Assembly (NCBI GenBank): GCA_963733265.1
Contig: CAVTCF010000003.1
Coordinates: 651,240-715,239, forward strand
Source: PALSA-1006 sp963733265
GTDB lineage: Bacteria > Pseudomonadota > Gammaproteobacteria > Burkholderiales > Gallionellaceae
DNA length: 64,000 bases
Direction: 5' to 3'
The notes beneath the pieces were generated by a model. It searched no databases. It worked only from the letters and a program-made list of their open reading frames with translations, and was not told the origin of the DNA. The translations under genes were made by a program, and so were the position numbers. This document shows positions 10,108 through 17,922 of the stretch, piece by piece (position 1 is the stretch's first letter; the number at the start of each line of letters is the position of its first letter).

Positions 10108-10134
10108 ATCAATGGGGTCAGACTCGATTGATTT
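10108..10134 (+). repeat. REP-like element, left flank of the RAYT gene
   Basis: A 27-bp sequence with core CAATGGGGTCAGACTC. Its exact reverse complement lies at 10880-10906, so the two copies flank the transposase gene as a perfect inverted pair. The outer bases of each copy (ATCAAT and ATTGAT) can pair with each other, the small palindrome typical of REP sequences. A close third copy is at 62516-62546. Confidence 0.85.
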
Positions 10135-10185
10135 ATTGCGGATAAGCTGTTATAGTGACTCATCATCGAAATCAGGTGGAGGCAA

Positions 10186-10896
10186 ATGGCACGCTTACCC
10201 AGATTCGTCATCCCCGGCCAGCTGCAACATGTGATCGTGCGCGGCAACAACCGCACCGAGATATTCTGCGCCGATGCGGACTACCAGTTTTATCTCGAAA
10301 AACTTCAACTGGCTTGCGAAGAGCACGCCTGCCAAATCCATGCCTATGTGCTCATGACCAACCATGTGCATCTTCTGGTCACCCCGCAAGAAGAGCAGAG
10401 CATAGGCAAAGCCATGCAAATGCTGGGGCGCTACTACGTACAGTATTACAACTACACCTACCGTCGCACCGGCACCTTGTGGGAAGGTCGCTACAAAGCC
10501 ACCCTCATCGACTTTGAAGCGTACTTGTTGACCTGCATGCGCTACATAGAGTTAAATCCTGTGCGGGCAGGAATGGTGGCGCACCCCTCTGAATACCCTT
10601 GGTCGAGCTACCGGCGCAACGCGCTTGGGCAGCCCAATGAAATAGTGACGCCGCAACTTGAATACCAGCGCTTGGGCAAGACAGACGAAGAGCGACAAGC
10701 CGCCTATCGTCAACTATTCAAGCACCACATAACGGAAACCAGCATGAATGAAATCCGGAATGCGACCAACAAGGCATGGGTACTGGGAAATGACCAGTTT
10801 AAACAGCGGATACAAAAGCAACTGGAGAGACGGGTGGAGCCGAATGCCAAAGGCGGGGATCGGAAATCGGAAAATTACAAAATCAATCGAGTCTGA
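10186..10896 (+). CDS. REP-associated tyrosine transposase (RAYT, Y1 family)
   Basis: This 236-aa protein belongs to the single-stranded-DNA HUH/Y1 transposase family that processes REP sequences. Visible family traits are the N-terminal LPRFVIPGQLQHVIVRGNN block, the HUH motif in MTNHVHLLV near residue 66, and TGTLWEGRYKATLI followed by YIELNPVRAGMV. The stop lies inside the right REP copy, so the final residues are encoded by REP sequence. In known cases such genes are domesticated and move or maintain REP elements rather than a complete insertion sequence. GGTGGAGG precedes the ATG. Confidence 0.92.
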   Translation: MARLPRFVIPGQLQHVIVRGNNRTEIFCADADYQFYLEKLQLACEEHACQIHAYVLMTNHVHLLVTPQEEQSIGKAMQMLGRYYVQYYNYTYRRTGTLWEGRYKATLIDFEAYLLTCMRYIELNPVRAGMVAHPSEYPWSSYRRNALGQPNEIVTPQLEYQRLGKTDEERQAAYRQLFKHHITETSMNEIRNATNKAWVLGNDQFKQRIQKQLERRVEPNAKGGDRKSENYKINRV

Positions 10897-10906
10897 CCCC
10901 ATTGAT
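10880..10906 (-). repeat. REP-like element, right flank of the RAYT gene
   Basis: Exact inverted copy of 10108-10134. It overlaps the 3' end of the RAYT coding region and is read through by the open frame leading into the metalloprotease gene. Confidence 0.85.
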
Positions 10907-10981
10907 TCTTTTATCGCCAACGCGCAGGTGCTGCTCGACCAGGTCAAGACCGACTTAAACCTTACTCAAGGAGATGTGATA

Positions 10982-13579
10982 ATGTTAATCTCGGATATGC
11001 CCAATGTGCCGCCGCAGAATGTGCCGGTGATGATCGCCCAGGCCAATCAGGCACAAGCTGGCAATACGACGATACGCACCCTTGGCATTTGCTCTCCAGC
11101 TCCCAATGGTAATTACTCGTCAGACAATGTTGATGCGCCAATTGCAGACGCAAAGTTCTATTTTCAGCAATATGAAAGTCGAACCGTCACAGGCCCTGCA
11201 ACTGTCACCATCCTGCAACAGCCCGCACACGGCATCTTGCGAATGGTTACTCAAGCCGATGTGGGTACTATCTTAGCGGGTGACACTGGAACTATTGGGC
11301 CGGATGCTGGGCTCTATTTTTATCTTCCAGAAAGCGGCTATCTCGGCAAGGACAAGGCGATTATGCTGGTGGATTTCGGTAACGGCCTCAAGGTCAAGGT
11401 AGTATTTTTCTTTCAGGCAATCAACGGCGTGCTCGGGAATACCGGAGTTGAAGATTATTGCAGCAAGACTGGTCCTTTATGGAAAATCTCCAGCACCCTA
11501 GACACCAACGGTACCAGCGCCATCACCTCCGTTGAATACCAAACACCCGCAACACTCGCCGCAGAAGCGACAAACACGAATGTAGCCGCATTGGCCTCGT
11601 GGATCAATACCACCGATTTGAGTGGCAATGCTGCTGGAATCACCGTCAACGTCGCCAACCTTGGCGGTGCAGCCGTTGGTCAGGACTCAGGCACCAGCAT
11701 CACACTCGACGCTACTGCTGCGGGTAATGGCTGGTATATCAATACCAACCCTGCCGACAATAGCCAGTTCCTGCCGACCAGCAACCCTAACGTATGGATA
11801 GCCGCCCCCGGTTCCGCTGCCGCAGGCAAGATGGACATGCTTTCCGTCCTGCTGCACGAATACGGTCATGCCCTGGGCCTAGATCACAGCGCCAACCCCA
11901 ACGACTTCATGGCACCCAATCTCCAGCCCGGAGAACGCCGCCTGCCGAGCGCGGCGGAACTGGCGATGATGAGCCAACTGGCCGCGCAATTGAATTTGGG
12001 CAGCACTGCCACTGCGGTTGCAAGCTCAACTGCGCCCGCACCAACCAGCCCGGCTGCGCCCGTGCTGCCCATTGGCACGGCATTGAGTGCTCTGCTCATC
12101 GGCCGCCTGCGTCGCACCGACTACGGCAGTTTGTCGCCCGTCATCACCAGCGCGCAAATCCCCGCACCGCAATTCGAGCTTGCCATTAACTCAACGCTCA
12201 CCAACAACAATTTCGCTGGCGGAACGACGGATTGGAATGTGCAAGGTAATGTCACCACCAACACCACAGGCACAGCCATGCTCACCAACAGCACCAGCGC
12301 CGATGCCCAACTTGCGCAAGCCTTCAACATCACCAGCCAAGATCGTTATATTGAATTCACCGTGGTCAATGGCCTGCAAAAGGGCAACGGTCCAGCGGAT
12401 GCCTTCGAGGTCGCCCTCGACAATGCCGTTACCGGCACTGCATTGGTTGGCACCGATGGGTTGAGCAACAGCGACGGCCTGCTGAACATTCAGGCCGATG
12501 GCACCACCCATGCCGCCTCGTCCGTGCAGACTATCGTCAATGCAGACGGTACTACCACCTATGTGATCGACCTGCAAAGCGCATTGAGCAGCGGTGCTAT
12601 CACCGGCATGCCTGCCGCCTTATCCTTCGACTTGATCGGCTTTGGCAATTCGCAAAGCCAGGTATCGATAAAAGACATCATGCTGCTGCAAACGCCGTTG
12701 GCTGTTAACGAAAACGTAACTACCAAGGAAGATGCCGCTGTCAACATCAGTCCTTTGGCTGGTAACCAAATCGTTGCGGGAACTACCCCCCAACTCAACA
12801 TCACACAAAATCCGGCCAACGGGGTACTGACCCAAAATGCGGACGGCACCTTCTCTTACGTGCCGAACACGCATTTCTTCGGCACTGATAGCTTCCAGTA
12901 CAGCTATACGTTGAGCGGTGGAACTTCCAACGTTGCCACCGTCAGCATCGTTGTCAATGAAGTTGCGTATCCGCCCATTGGCAGCAACAGCATTGCAGCG
13001 GCCACTGCCGGTAAGCCCTACACCTTCAATCCGCTGGCTGGAGCAGCCGACATCAACGGCAACGTGATGACCGCAGTGCTCGACACAGCGCCAGCTAATG
13101 GCACGGTGACACAGAATGCCGATGGCACTTGGACCTACACCCCGAGCGCAAGTTATGTCGGTTCAGATACACTGGTCTACCATATTGCGGACGGACAGGC
13201 CGTTTCGACTCCGATTACCGCGAGCTTCACGGTACAGCCTGCACACCATGCACCTGTTGCTAACAGCAGCGTCGTGATGCTTCAGGAAAACGGCAGCCTG
13301 CTGATCAACCTTGCCAACTACGGTGTCGATGCTGATGGCAATCCGATGACTGGCAGCGTCACCGCTCAACCAGTCAACGGCACGCTGACGCAGAACGCGG
13401 ACGGCACGTATACCTATACGCCAGCGGCTGGCTACTACGGACATGATTCCTTGAGTTTCGTGCTGAGCGACGCTTACCTGAGTTCGCAGCAGGCTACGCT
13501 CACGCTTGATGTCACGCCGGTATTGGCAAACAGCAGCGCGCAACCTGTCGCAAAACGGGTGTTTTACGACACTAATTGA
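10982..13579 (+). CDS. Matrixin-like metalloprotease with cadherin/VCBS-type repeats, probably truncated
   Basis: The 865-aa product has a zinc metalloprotease domain with HEYGHALGLDH (H292, E293, H296, H302) and a Met-turn candidate in NDFMAPN, as in serralysin/matrixin-type enzymes. Downstream there is a jelly-roll-like stretch and at least three Ig/cadherin-type repeats with the signature NADGTxxYTP and a following hydrophobic GxDSL/F pattern. The start at 10982 follows AAGGAG with an eight-base gap. The frame is open further upstream through the REP copy, but that overlaps the RAYT gene. No signal peptide is visible and no RTX or type I secretion signal follows the last repeat. Proteins of this kind are usually longer and secreted, so loss of both ends is likely. 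Confidence 0.75.
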   Translation: MLISDMPNVPPQNVPVMIAQANQAQAGNTTIRTLGICSPAPNGNYSSDNVDAPIADAKFYFQQYESRTVTGPATVTILQQPAHGILRMVTQADVGTILAGDTGTIGPDAGLYFYLPESGYLGKDKAIMLVDFGNGLKVKVVFFFQAINGVLGNTGVEDYCSKTGPLWKISSTLDTNGTSAITSVEYQTPATLAAEATNTNVAALASWINTTDLSGNAAGITVNVANLGGAAVGQDSGTSITLDATAAGNGWYINTNPADNSQFLPTSNPNVWIAAPGSAAAGKMDMLSVLLHEYGHALGLDHSANPNDFMAPNLQPGERRLPSAAELAMMSQLAAQLNLGSTATAVASSTAPAPTSPAAPVLPIGTALSALLIGRLRRTDYGSLSPVITSAQIPAPQFELAINSTLTNNNFAGGTTDWNVQGNVTTNTTGTAMLTNSTSADAQLAQAFNITSQDRYIEFTVVNGLQKGNGPADAFEVALDNAVTGTALVGTDGLSNSDGLLNIQADGTTHAASSVQTIVNADGTTTYVIDLQSALSSGAITGMPAALSFDLIGFGNSQSQVSIKDIMLLQTPLAVNENVTTKEDAAVNISPLAGNQIVAGTTPQLNITQNPANGVLTQNADGTFSYVPNTHFFGTDSFQYSYTLSGGTSNVATVSIVVNEVAYPPIGSNSIAAATAGKPYTFNPLAGAADINGNVMTAVLDTAPANGTVTQNADGTWTYTPSASYVGSDTLVYHIADGQAVSTPITASFTVQPAHHAPVANSSVVMLQENGSLLINLANYGVDADGNPMTGSVTAQPVNGTLTQNADGTYTYTPAAGYYGHDSLSFVLSDAYLSSQQATLTLDVTPVLANSSAQPVAKRVFYDTN

Positions 13580-13643
13580 AAATCCCGGTTTAAACTCCGT
13601 ACCGATCCATCTTTTTGATAATTTTTATTATTTGGAGTTCGTA

Positions 13644-14186
13644 ATGAATTTAACAGAAACACAAATTGATACTGAATTGGTTTACGAAGGCAATTTTATT
13701 CAGGTATACAAAGACAATGCACGTCTACCCGATGGTACCGTCAGCACACGCGAGTATATAAAACATCCCGGTGCAGTAGCTATTTTGGCTTTGCTGGATA
13801 ATGGCAATTTAATTATGGAACGCCAGTTTCGTTACGCGCCAAATCAGGAGTTCATCGAACTCCCCGCCGGCAAAATAGATGCAGGAGAAGAAACTTTGCG
13901 GACTGCCGAGCGCGAATTATTGGAAGAGACCGGCTATGTGGCGCAAGAGTGGGTTCATCTAACTTCGGTATGGCCTTGTATCGGCTATGCAGACGAACGC
14001 ATGGAATATTATTTGGCGCGCGGTCTTACCTTTCAGGGAAGGCAGCTCGACGAGGGAGAGTTTTTGGAAGTGTTCGAACTATCACCCGCCGACGCTATCG
14101 ACTGGGTACGGCAGGGCAAAATAACAGATAGCAAAACCATCGTAGGATTATTCTGGTTGGAAAAACATCTCAATGGCTGGGCCTGA
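13644..14186 (+). CDS. NUDIX hydrolase, ADP-ribose pyrophosphatase type
   Basis: The 180-aa protein has an intact Nudix box, G-x5-E-x7-RELLEETGY, beginning near residue 77, preceded by the NudF-like MERQFRYAPNQEFIELPAG. These residues bind Mg2+ and cleave nucleoside-diphosphate linkages. The closest role is hydrolysis of ADP-ribose or ADP-sugars; ADP-glucose is conceivable given the glycogen genes nearby, but this is inference. The start at 13644 has GGAG six bases upstream. The open frame extends further upstream into the previous gene's end, without family-like sequence. Confidence 0.88.
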   Translation: MNLTETQIDTELVYEGNFIQVYKDNARLPDGTVSTREYIKHPGAVAILALLDNGNLIMERQFRYAPNQEFIELPAGKIDAGEETLRTAERELLEETGYVAQEWVHLTSVWPCIGYADERMEYYLARGLTFQGRQLDEGEFLEVFELSPADAIDWVRQGKITDSKTIVGLFWLEKHLNGWA

Positions 14187-14218
14187 ATTATTATGGTGCT
14201 TACATGCACCATAATAAT
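14187..14218 (+). promoter_or_regulatory. Perfect 13-bp hairpin between NUDIX gene and amt
   Basis: ATTATTATGGTGC at 14187-14199 pairs with GCACCATAATAAT at 14206-14218 around a six-base loop. It begins right after the NUDIX stop, so it may act as a terminator, though no T-run follows. Its GGTGC/GCACC halves resemble parts of NtrC sites, which would fit the sigma-54 promoter downstream. Confidence 0.5.
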
Positions 14219-14223
14219 GCATA

Positions 14224-14257
14224 AATATAGTGCAAATCTTATCTGGCGCACTATATT
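14224..14257 (+). promoter_or_regulatory. Possible NtrC-type enhancer site upstream of amt
   Basis: AATATAGTGC at 14224-14233 and GCACTATATT at 14248-14257 form a 10-bp inverted repeat. The right part, GCACTATATTGG, resembles one of the NtrC sites upstream of enterobacterial glnA. It lies about 80-110 bases before a sigma-54 promoter, a normal distance for an enhancer. Function is inferred. Confidence 0.4.
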
Positions 14258-14334
14258 GGAGAATTTAATCCTCTTGTTAATTTACATAACAAATAAAATC
14301 ACAAATAATCAATAGTAATTATTGCACCAACAAC

Positions 14335-14350
14335 TGGCACAAGGATTGCA
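14335..14350 (+). promoter_or_regulatory. Sigma-54 promoter of amt
   Basis: TGGCACAAGGATTGCA matches the -24/-12 consensus TGGCACR-N4-TTGCW exactly in both blocks and spacing. Transcription would start near 14362, 24 bases before the amt start codon. This predicts RpoN- and NtrC-dependent expression under nitrogen limitation. Confidence 0.82.
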
Positions 14351-14385
14351 TACGATCCTCCAATTCGCACTATTTTGGAGAAGAT

Positions 14386-15585
14386 ATGGAAAATTTGAAG
14401 GTTGGAAGTGATGCATTATTTATCCTGCTGGGCGCCATAATGGTGCTTGCTATGCATGCAGGTTTCGCATTTTTAGAGTTGGGTACGGTACGCAAAAAGA
14501 ACCAAGTCAACGCACTGGTGAAAATACTTACTGATTTCGCAATTTCCACGTTGGCCTATTTTTTCATCGGCTACAGCATCGCGTATGGCGTTAACTTCTT
14601 TACCGGTGCAGAGACGCTGGCGCAAAAGAATGGCTATGAGTTAGTGAAGTTTTTCTTCCTGCTTACTTTTGCGGCAGCGATACCCGCTATTGTTTCCGGC
14701 GGTATTGCCGAACGAGCCAAATTCAATCCGCAGCAAGCAGCGACTTTTATGTTGGTCGGTTTTGTCTATCCATTCTACGAAGGTATTGCATGGAATCACC
14801 GTTTTGGTGTGCAAGACTGGCTAAACGCAACATTCGGCGCTGAGTTTCATGATTTTGCCGGCTCTGTTGTGGTGCATGCAGTCGGCGGCTGGATTGGCTT
14901 GGTGGCGGTACTGCTGCTTGGCGCGCGCAATGGGCGCTACAAAGACGGACGCATTTCCGCGCATCCTCCTTCCAGTATTCCATTCCTCGCATTGGGTGCA
15001 TGGATACTGACGGTTGGTTGGTTTGGTTTTAACGTAATGTCAGCGCAGGAAATCGGCAGGATTAGCGGACTAGTCGCGGTCAATTCTTTGATGGCAATGG
15101 TAGGCGGCACACTGGTCGCCTTATGGCTCGGCAAGAATGACCCCGGCTTCGTGCATAACGGCCCCTTGGCGGGGCTGGTTGCGGTGTGTGCAGGCTCTGA
15201 CCTGATGCATCCGATCGGGGCGCTAATTGTTGGTTGCGTTGCAGGCGCTTTGTTCGTTTGGATGTTCACGCTGACCCAGAACCGTTTCAAAATTGACGAT
15301 GTACTGGGTGTATGGCCGTTGCACGGCTTATGCGGTGCATGGGGTGGAATCGCCGCAGGCATTTTCGGCAGCAAAGCATTGGGCGGTGTTGGCGGTGTCA
15401 GCTTTATCTCGCAACTCATCGGCACCCTGCTTGGTATTGGCATTGCCGTTGTTGGTTCATTTATCGTTTATAGTCTTCTCAAGAAAACTGTGGGTCTTCG
15501 TCTGGATGCCGAAGACGAATTTATCGGTGCCGACCTCAGTATCCATAAAATTAGCGCAACAGCAGAACGTGAATCGGGCTGGTAA
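14386..15585 (+). CDS. amt: Ammonium transporter
   Basis: The 399-aa membrane protein belongs to the Amt/MEP/Rh family, which moves ammonium across the inner membrane as trimers. About eleven helices are visible. The signature region around residues 158-190 contains DFAGSVVVHAVGGWIGLVA, with the first pore histidine, and WPLHGLCGAWGGIAAGIF near 307 carries the second. GGAG precedes the ATG. Unlike many amt genes it has no glnK beside it, so its PII partner must be encoded elsewhere. A sigma-54 promoter lies immediately upstream. Confidence 0.94.
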   Translation: MENLKVGSDALFILLGAIMVLAMHAGFAFLELGTVRKKNQVNALVKILTDFAISTLAYFFIGYSIAYGVNFFTGAETLAQKNGYELVKFFFLLTFAAAIPAIVSGGIAERAKFNPQQAATFMLVGFVYPFYEGIAWNHRFGVQDWLNATFGAEFHDFAGSVVVHAVGGWIGLVAVLLLGARNGRYKDGRISAHPPSSIPFLALGAWILTVGWFGFNVMSAQEIGRISGLVAVNSLMAMVGGTLVALWLGKNDPGFVHNGPLAGLVAVCAGSDLMHPIGALIVGCVAGALFVWMFTLTQNRFKIDDVLGVWPLHGLCGAWGGIAAGIFGSKALGGVGGVSFISQLIGTLLGIGIAVVGSFIVYSLLKKTVGLRLDAEDEFIGADLSIHKISATAERESGW

Positions 15586-15690
15586 AAATATGCGCGGGAA
15601 ATAATAAAGTCTGTCGGAATAATCTAGGCGCTCGCAACTGGATATTACGAAATAGGATGTTTTAATTAATTGGAAATATGGAGTTAAACA

Positions 15691-15789
15691 ATGGGTGGTA
15701 ATGTTGTGTTGGTATTGCTGTGGGTTTGGTTGATAGGATTTCTTGGCACGCTGATCTGCTTGCACAAGAAAAAATATTTCCCGAAATAG
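15691..15789 (+). CDS. Small single-helix membrane protein
   Basis: A 32-codon frame starts at ATG 15691 with GGAG seven bases upstream and ends at TAG. The product is one hydrophobic helix (VVLVLLWVWLIGFLGTLICL) followed by a basic end, HKKKYFPK. This is a typical small inner-membrane protein topology. It follows amt by about 100 bases and could be a transporter accessory, but no family is recognised. An overlapping 91-codon frame (15720-15995) in another phase is less convincing. Confidence 0.4.
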   Translation: MGGNVVLVLLWVWLIGFLGTLICLHKKKYFPK

Positions 15790-16071
15790 TTTTGGAACAA
15801 GCCGTGAAAGGAAACAATAAAGTCTGTCTGATGGTGTTGAGGAAAAATGAGCACGGCAATTTCTTGATCAGCCCCAATTTCAGACCGGGCCAAGTAAATA
15901 AGGAGGGTCCTTTTGAGGGAAATCACTTGGGTAGCGTCAGCTTGCTACGCAAACTCCAACTCCAATCTAAGTTTGCAATAGCCATACATGTATAGATGCA
16001 TTAATATTCGCATTCATTGGGGATAATTGATCGATAAAATTTAATTACATCTAGTTTAAGGGAAAAGGGCA

Positions 16072-17841
16072 ATGCGCAAATTTAAACTGAGTAGTTCTTT
16101 CTCTGTGAGGCATTGTTCTATTCTGGGTTTTCTGGTGTCACTATGCTTTTCAAGTCTAGCCATTGCGAGTGAGCAAATCTATGTCCGAGAATACACTTAT
16201 CAGGCCAGTGAGGCTGATAGTAAATTATCTGCACGCACAATCGCTTTACAGGAAGTTAAACGCGAACTATTGAGTGAACTTGGTACTCATGTATCTTCTC
16301 TAGTGAAGATACAAAGTTCCTCAGACGGAAAAAGTCTGGGTAAAGAAGAAATAGAGACGCTATCTGCCGGTGTTACTAGCGTGGAAATATTGAATGAGGA
16401 ATGGAATGGTAAGGTGTACGTCCTCAAGGCGCAAATCAAAGCCGATCCGGAAGATGTGTTGAAGTCACTCAATAAGATGCTGGATAACGATAGAAAACAA
16501 AATCAAATATCTCAGCTCAGCGGTGATTTGTCTAAAACACAAGACGCGCTTACAAAATTATCATCAGAAAAAATCCAAATCTCGGAATCTTTGACCCAAT
16601 CAAAAAAGGAAACGGATGCCGCACTTGCTGAAATTTCACGTTTAAAAAAACAACTTGAAGAAAAACAAACCGACACTTCACGGAAAAATATAGAAACTGA
16701 GTATCAACATCAGATAAATCAACTGACGTTGAATGAATGGGTAGAGTCCGCGAATAAAAGCTATCAGCAAGGTCTTTATACTAAAGCGATATATTGGTAC
16801 CAGAAAGCGGCTGAGCAAGGAAATGCCTCATCTGAATTTCATCTTGGGTTTATGTATGAAAAAGGTAATGGTGTAACTCAAGATTATAAACAGGCGATGT
16901 ATTGGTATCAAAAAGCTGTCGATCACGGTTATGCAAACGCACAAAACAATCTTGGTTTTATGTATCAATCAGGCAAAGGTGTAACTCAAGATTATAAACA
17001 GGCCTTGTATTTATATCAGAAAGCTGTAACTCAAGGGAATGCTCAGGCACAAAGCAATATTGGGTTTATGTACGAACATGGTTTGGGTTTAACGCAAGAT
17101 TATAAACAGGCGATGTATTGGTATCGGAAAGCAGCGGATCAAGGAAATGCGTACGCACAAAACAATCTTGGGTTTATGTATCAATTTGGCAAAGGTGTAG
17201 CTCAAGATTTAAAACAAGCGTTGTATTGGTATCAGAAATCTGTGGATCAAGGGCATGCAAACGCACAAAACAATCTTGGGTTTATGTATCAAATTGGCAG
17301 TGGTGTAGCTCAAGATTATAAACAGGCGTTGTCTTTGTTTCATAAAGCAGCAGATCAAGGAAATGCATCCGCGCAAAATAATCTTGGGTTTATTTATCAA
17401 AATGGCAAGGGTGTAGCCCAAGATTATGTACAAGCGATATATTGGTATCAGAAAGCAGCAAATCAAGGGAATACATACGCACAGAACAGTCTTGGTTTTA
17501 TTTATCAAAATGGCAAAGGTGTAACTCAAGATATTAAACAAGCGTTGTATTGGTTTCAGAAAGCTGTCGATCAAGGCCATGCAGACGCACAAAACAATCT
17601 TGGGTATATGTATCTAATTGGCAGCGGTGTAACTCAAGATTATAAACAGGCGTTGTCTTTGTTTCAGAAAGCAGCAGACCAAGGGAATGCCCCGGCACAA
17701 TATAATCTTGGGTCGTTATATGAGAATGGCTATGGAATTACAAAGAATTTAACGCAGGCAGCCTATTGGTATAAAAAATCATCTGGCCAAGGATATGAAA
17801 AAGCGAAGATAGCTCTAAATAATATCCAAGGAACAAACTGA
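16072..17841 (+). CDS. Secreted Sel1-repeat protein
   Basis: The 589-aa product begins with a signal peptide (hydrophobic core about residues 19-32, likely cleavage after ASA/IAS). A globular segment to about 140 is followed by a coiled-coil-like Gln/Lys/Glu-rich stretch (about 140-215). From about 225 to the end there are nine full 36-residue Sel1 repeats plus a partial first one, of the type GxGVTQDYKQALYWYQKAADQGNAxAQNNLG. Sel1 repeats form helical scaffolds for protein contacts, here probably periplasmic. The repeats are nearly identical in DNA with a 108-bp period, so copy number may vary. A GGGAAAAGGGC site precedes the start. Confidence 0.88.
   Translation: MRKFKLSSSFSVRHCSILGFLVSLCFSSLAIASEQIYVREYTYQASEADSKLSARTIALQEVKRELLSELGTHVSSLVKIQSSSDGKSLGKEEIETLSAGVTSVEILNEEWNGKVYVLKAQIKADPEDVLKSLNKMLDNDRKQNQISQLSGDLSKTQDALTKLSSEKIQISESLTQSKKETDAALAEISRLKKQLEEKQTDTSRKNIETEYQHQINQLTLNEWVESANKSYQQGLYTKAIYWYQKAAEQGNASSEFHLGFMYEKGNGVTQDYKQAMYWYQKAVDHGYANAQNNLGFMYQSGKGVTQDYKQALYLYQKAVTQGNAQAQSNIGFMYEHGLGLTQDYKQAMYWYRKAADQGNAYAQNNLGFMYQFGKGVAQDLKQALYWYQKSVDQGHANAQNNLGFMYQIGSGVAQDYKQALSLFHKAADQGNASAQNNLGFIYQNGKGVAQDYVQAIYWYQKAANQGNTYAQNSLGFIYQNGKGVTQDIKQALYWFQKAVDQGHADAQNNLGYMYLIGSGVTQDYKQALSLFQKAADQGNAPAQYNLGSLYENGYGITKNLTQAAYWYKKSSGQGYEKAKIALNNIQGTN
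16851..17820 (+). repeat. 108-bp tandem coding repeats (Sel1 units)
   Basis: Nine head-to-tail units of 108 bp encode Sel1 repeats within the preceding gene. Adjacent units share long identical stretches such as CAAAACAATCTTGGGTTTAT, a sign of recent duplication or gene conversion. Confidence 0.8.
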
Positions 17842-17922
17842 ATTAGAGATAGGCTTATTTATAAGCCGTTTGCACACCCTTCAGATAGACGACTGCTCTG
17901 GCCGTAATCCGCACTTAATACT

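Noticed and set aside
10748..10981. N-terminal extension of the metalloprotease frame
   Set aside because: It overlaps the RAYT gene in another phase and contains REP sequence; AAGGAG before 10982 gives a better start.
14187..14218. Firm call as a terminator
   Set aside because: The stem is perfect but no T-run follows, so it is listed as a regulatory hairpin.
15720..15995. 91-codon frame overlapping the small membrane protein
   Set aside because: No ribosome binding site and no family-like composition; partly opposed by another frame.
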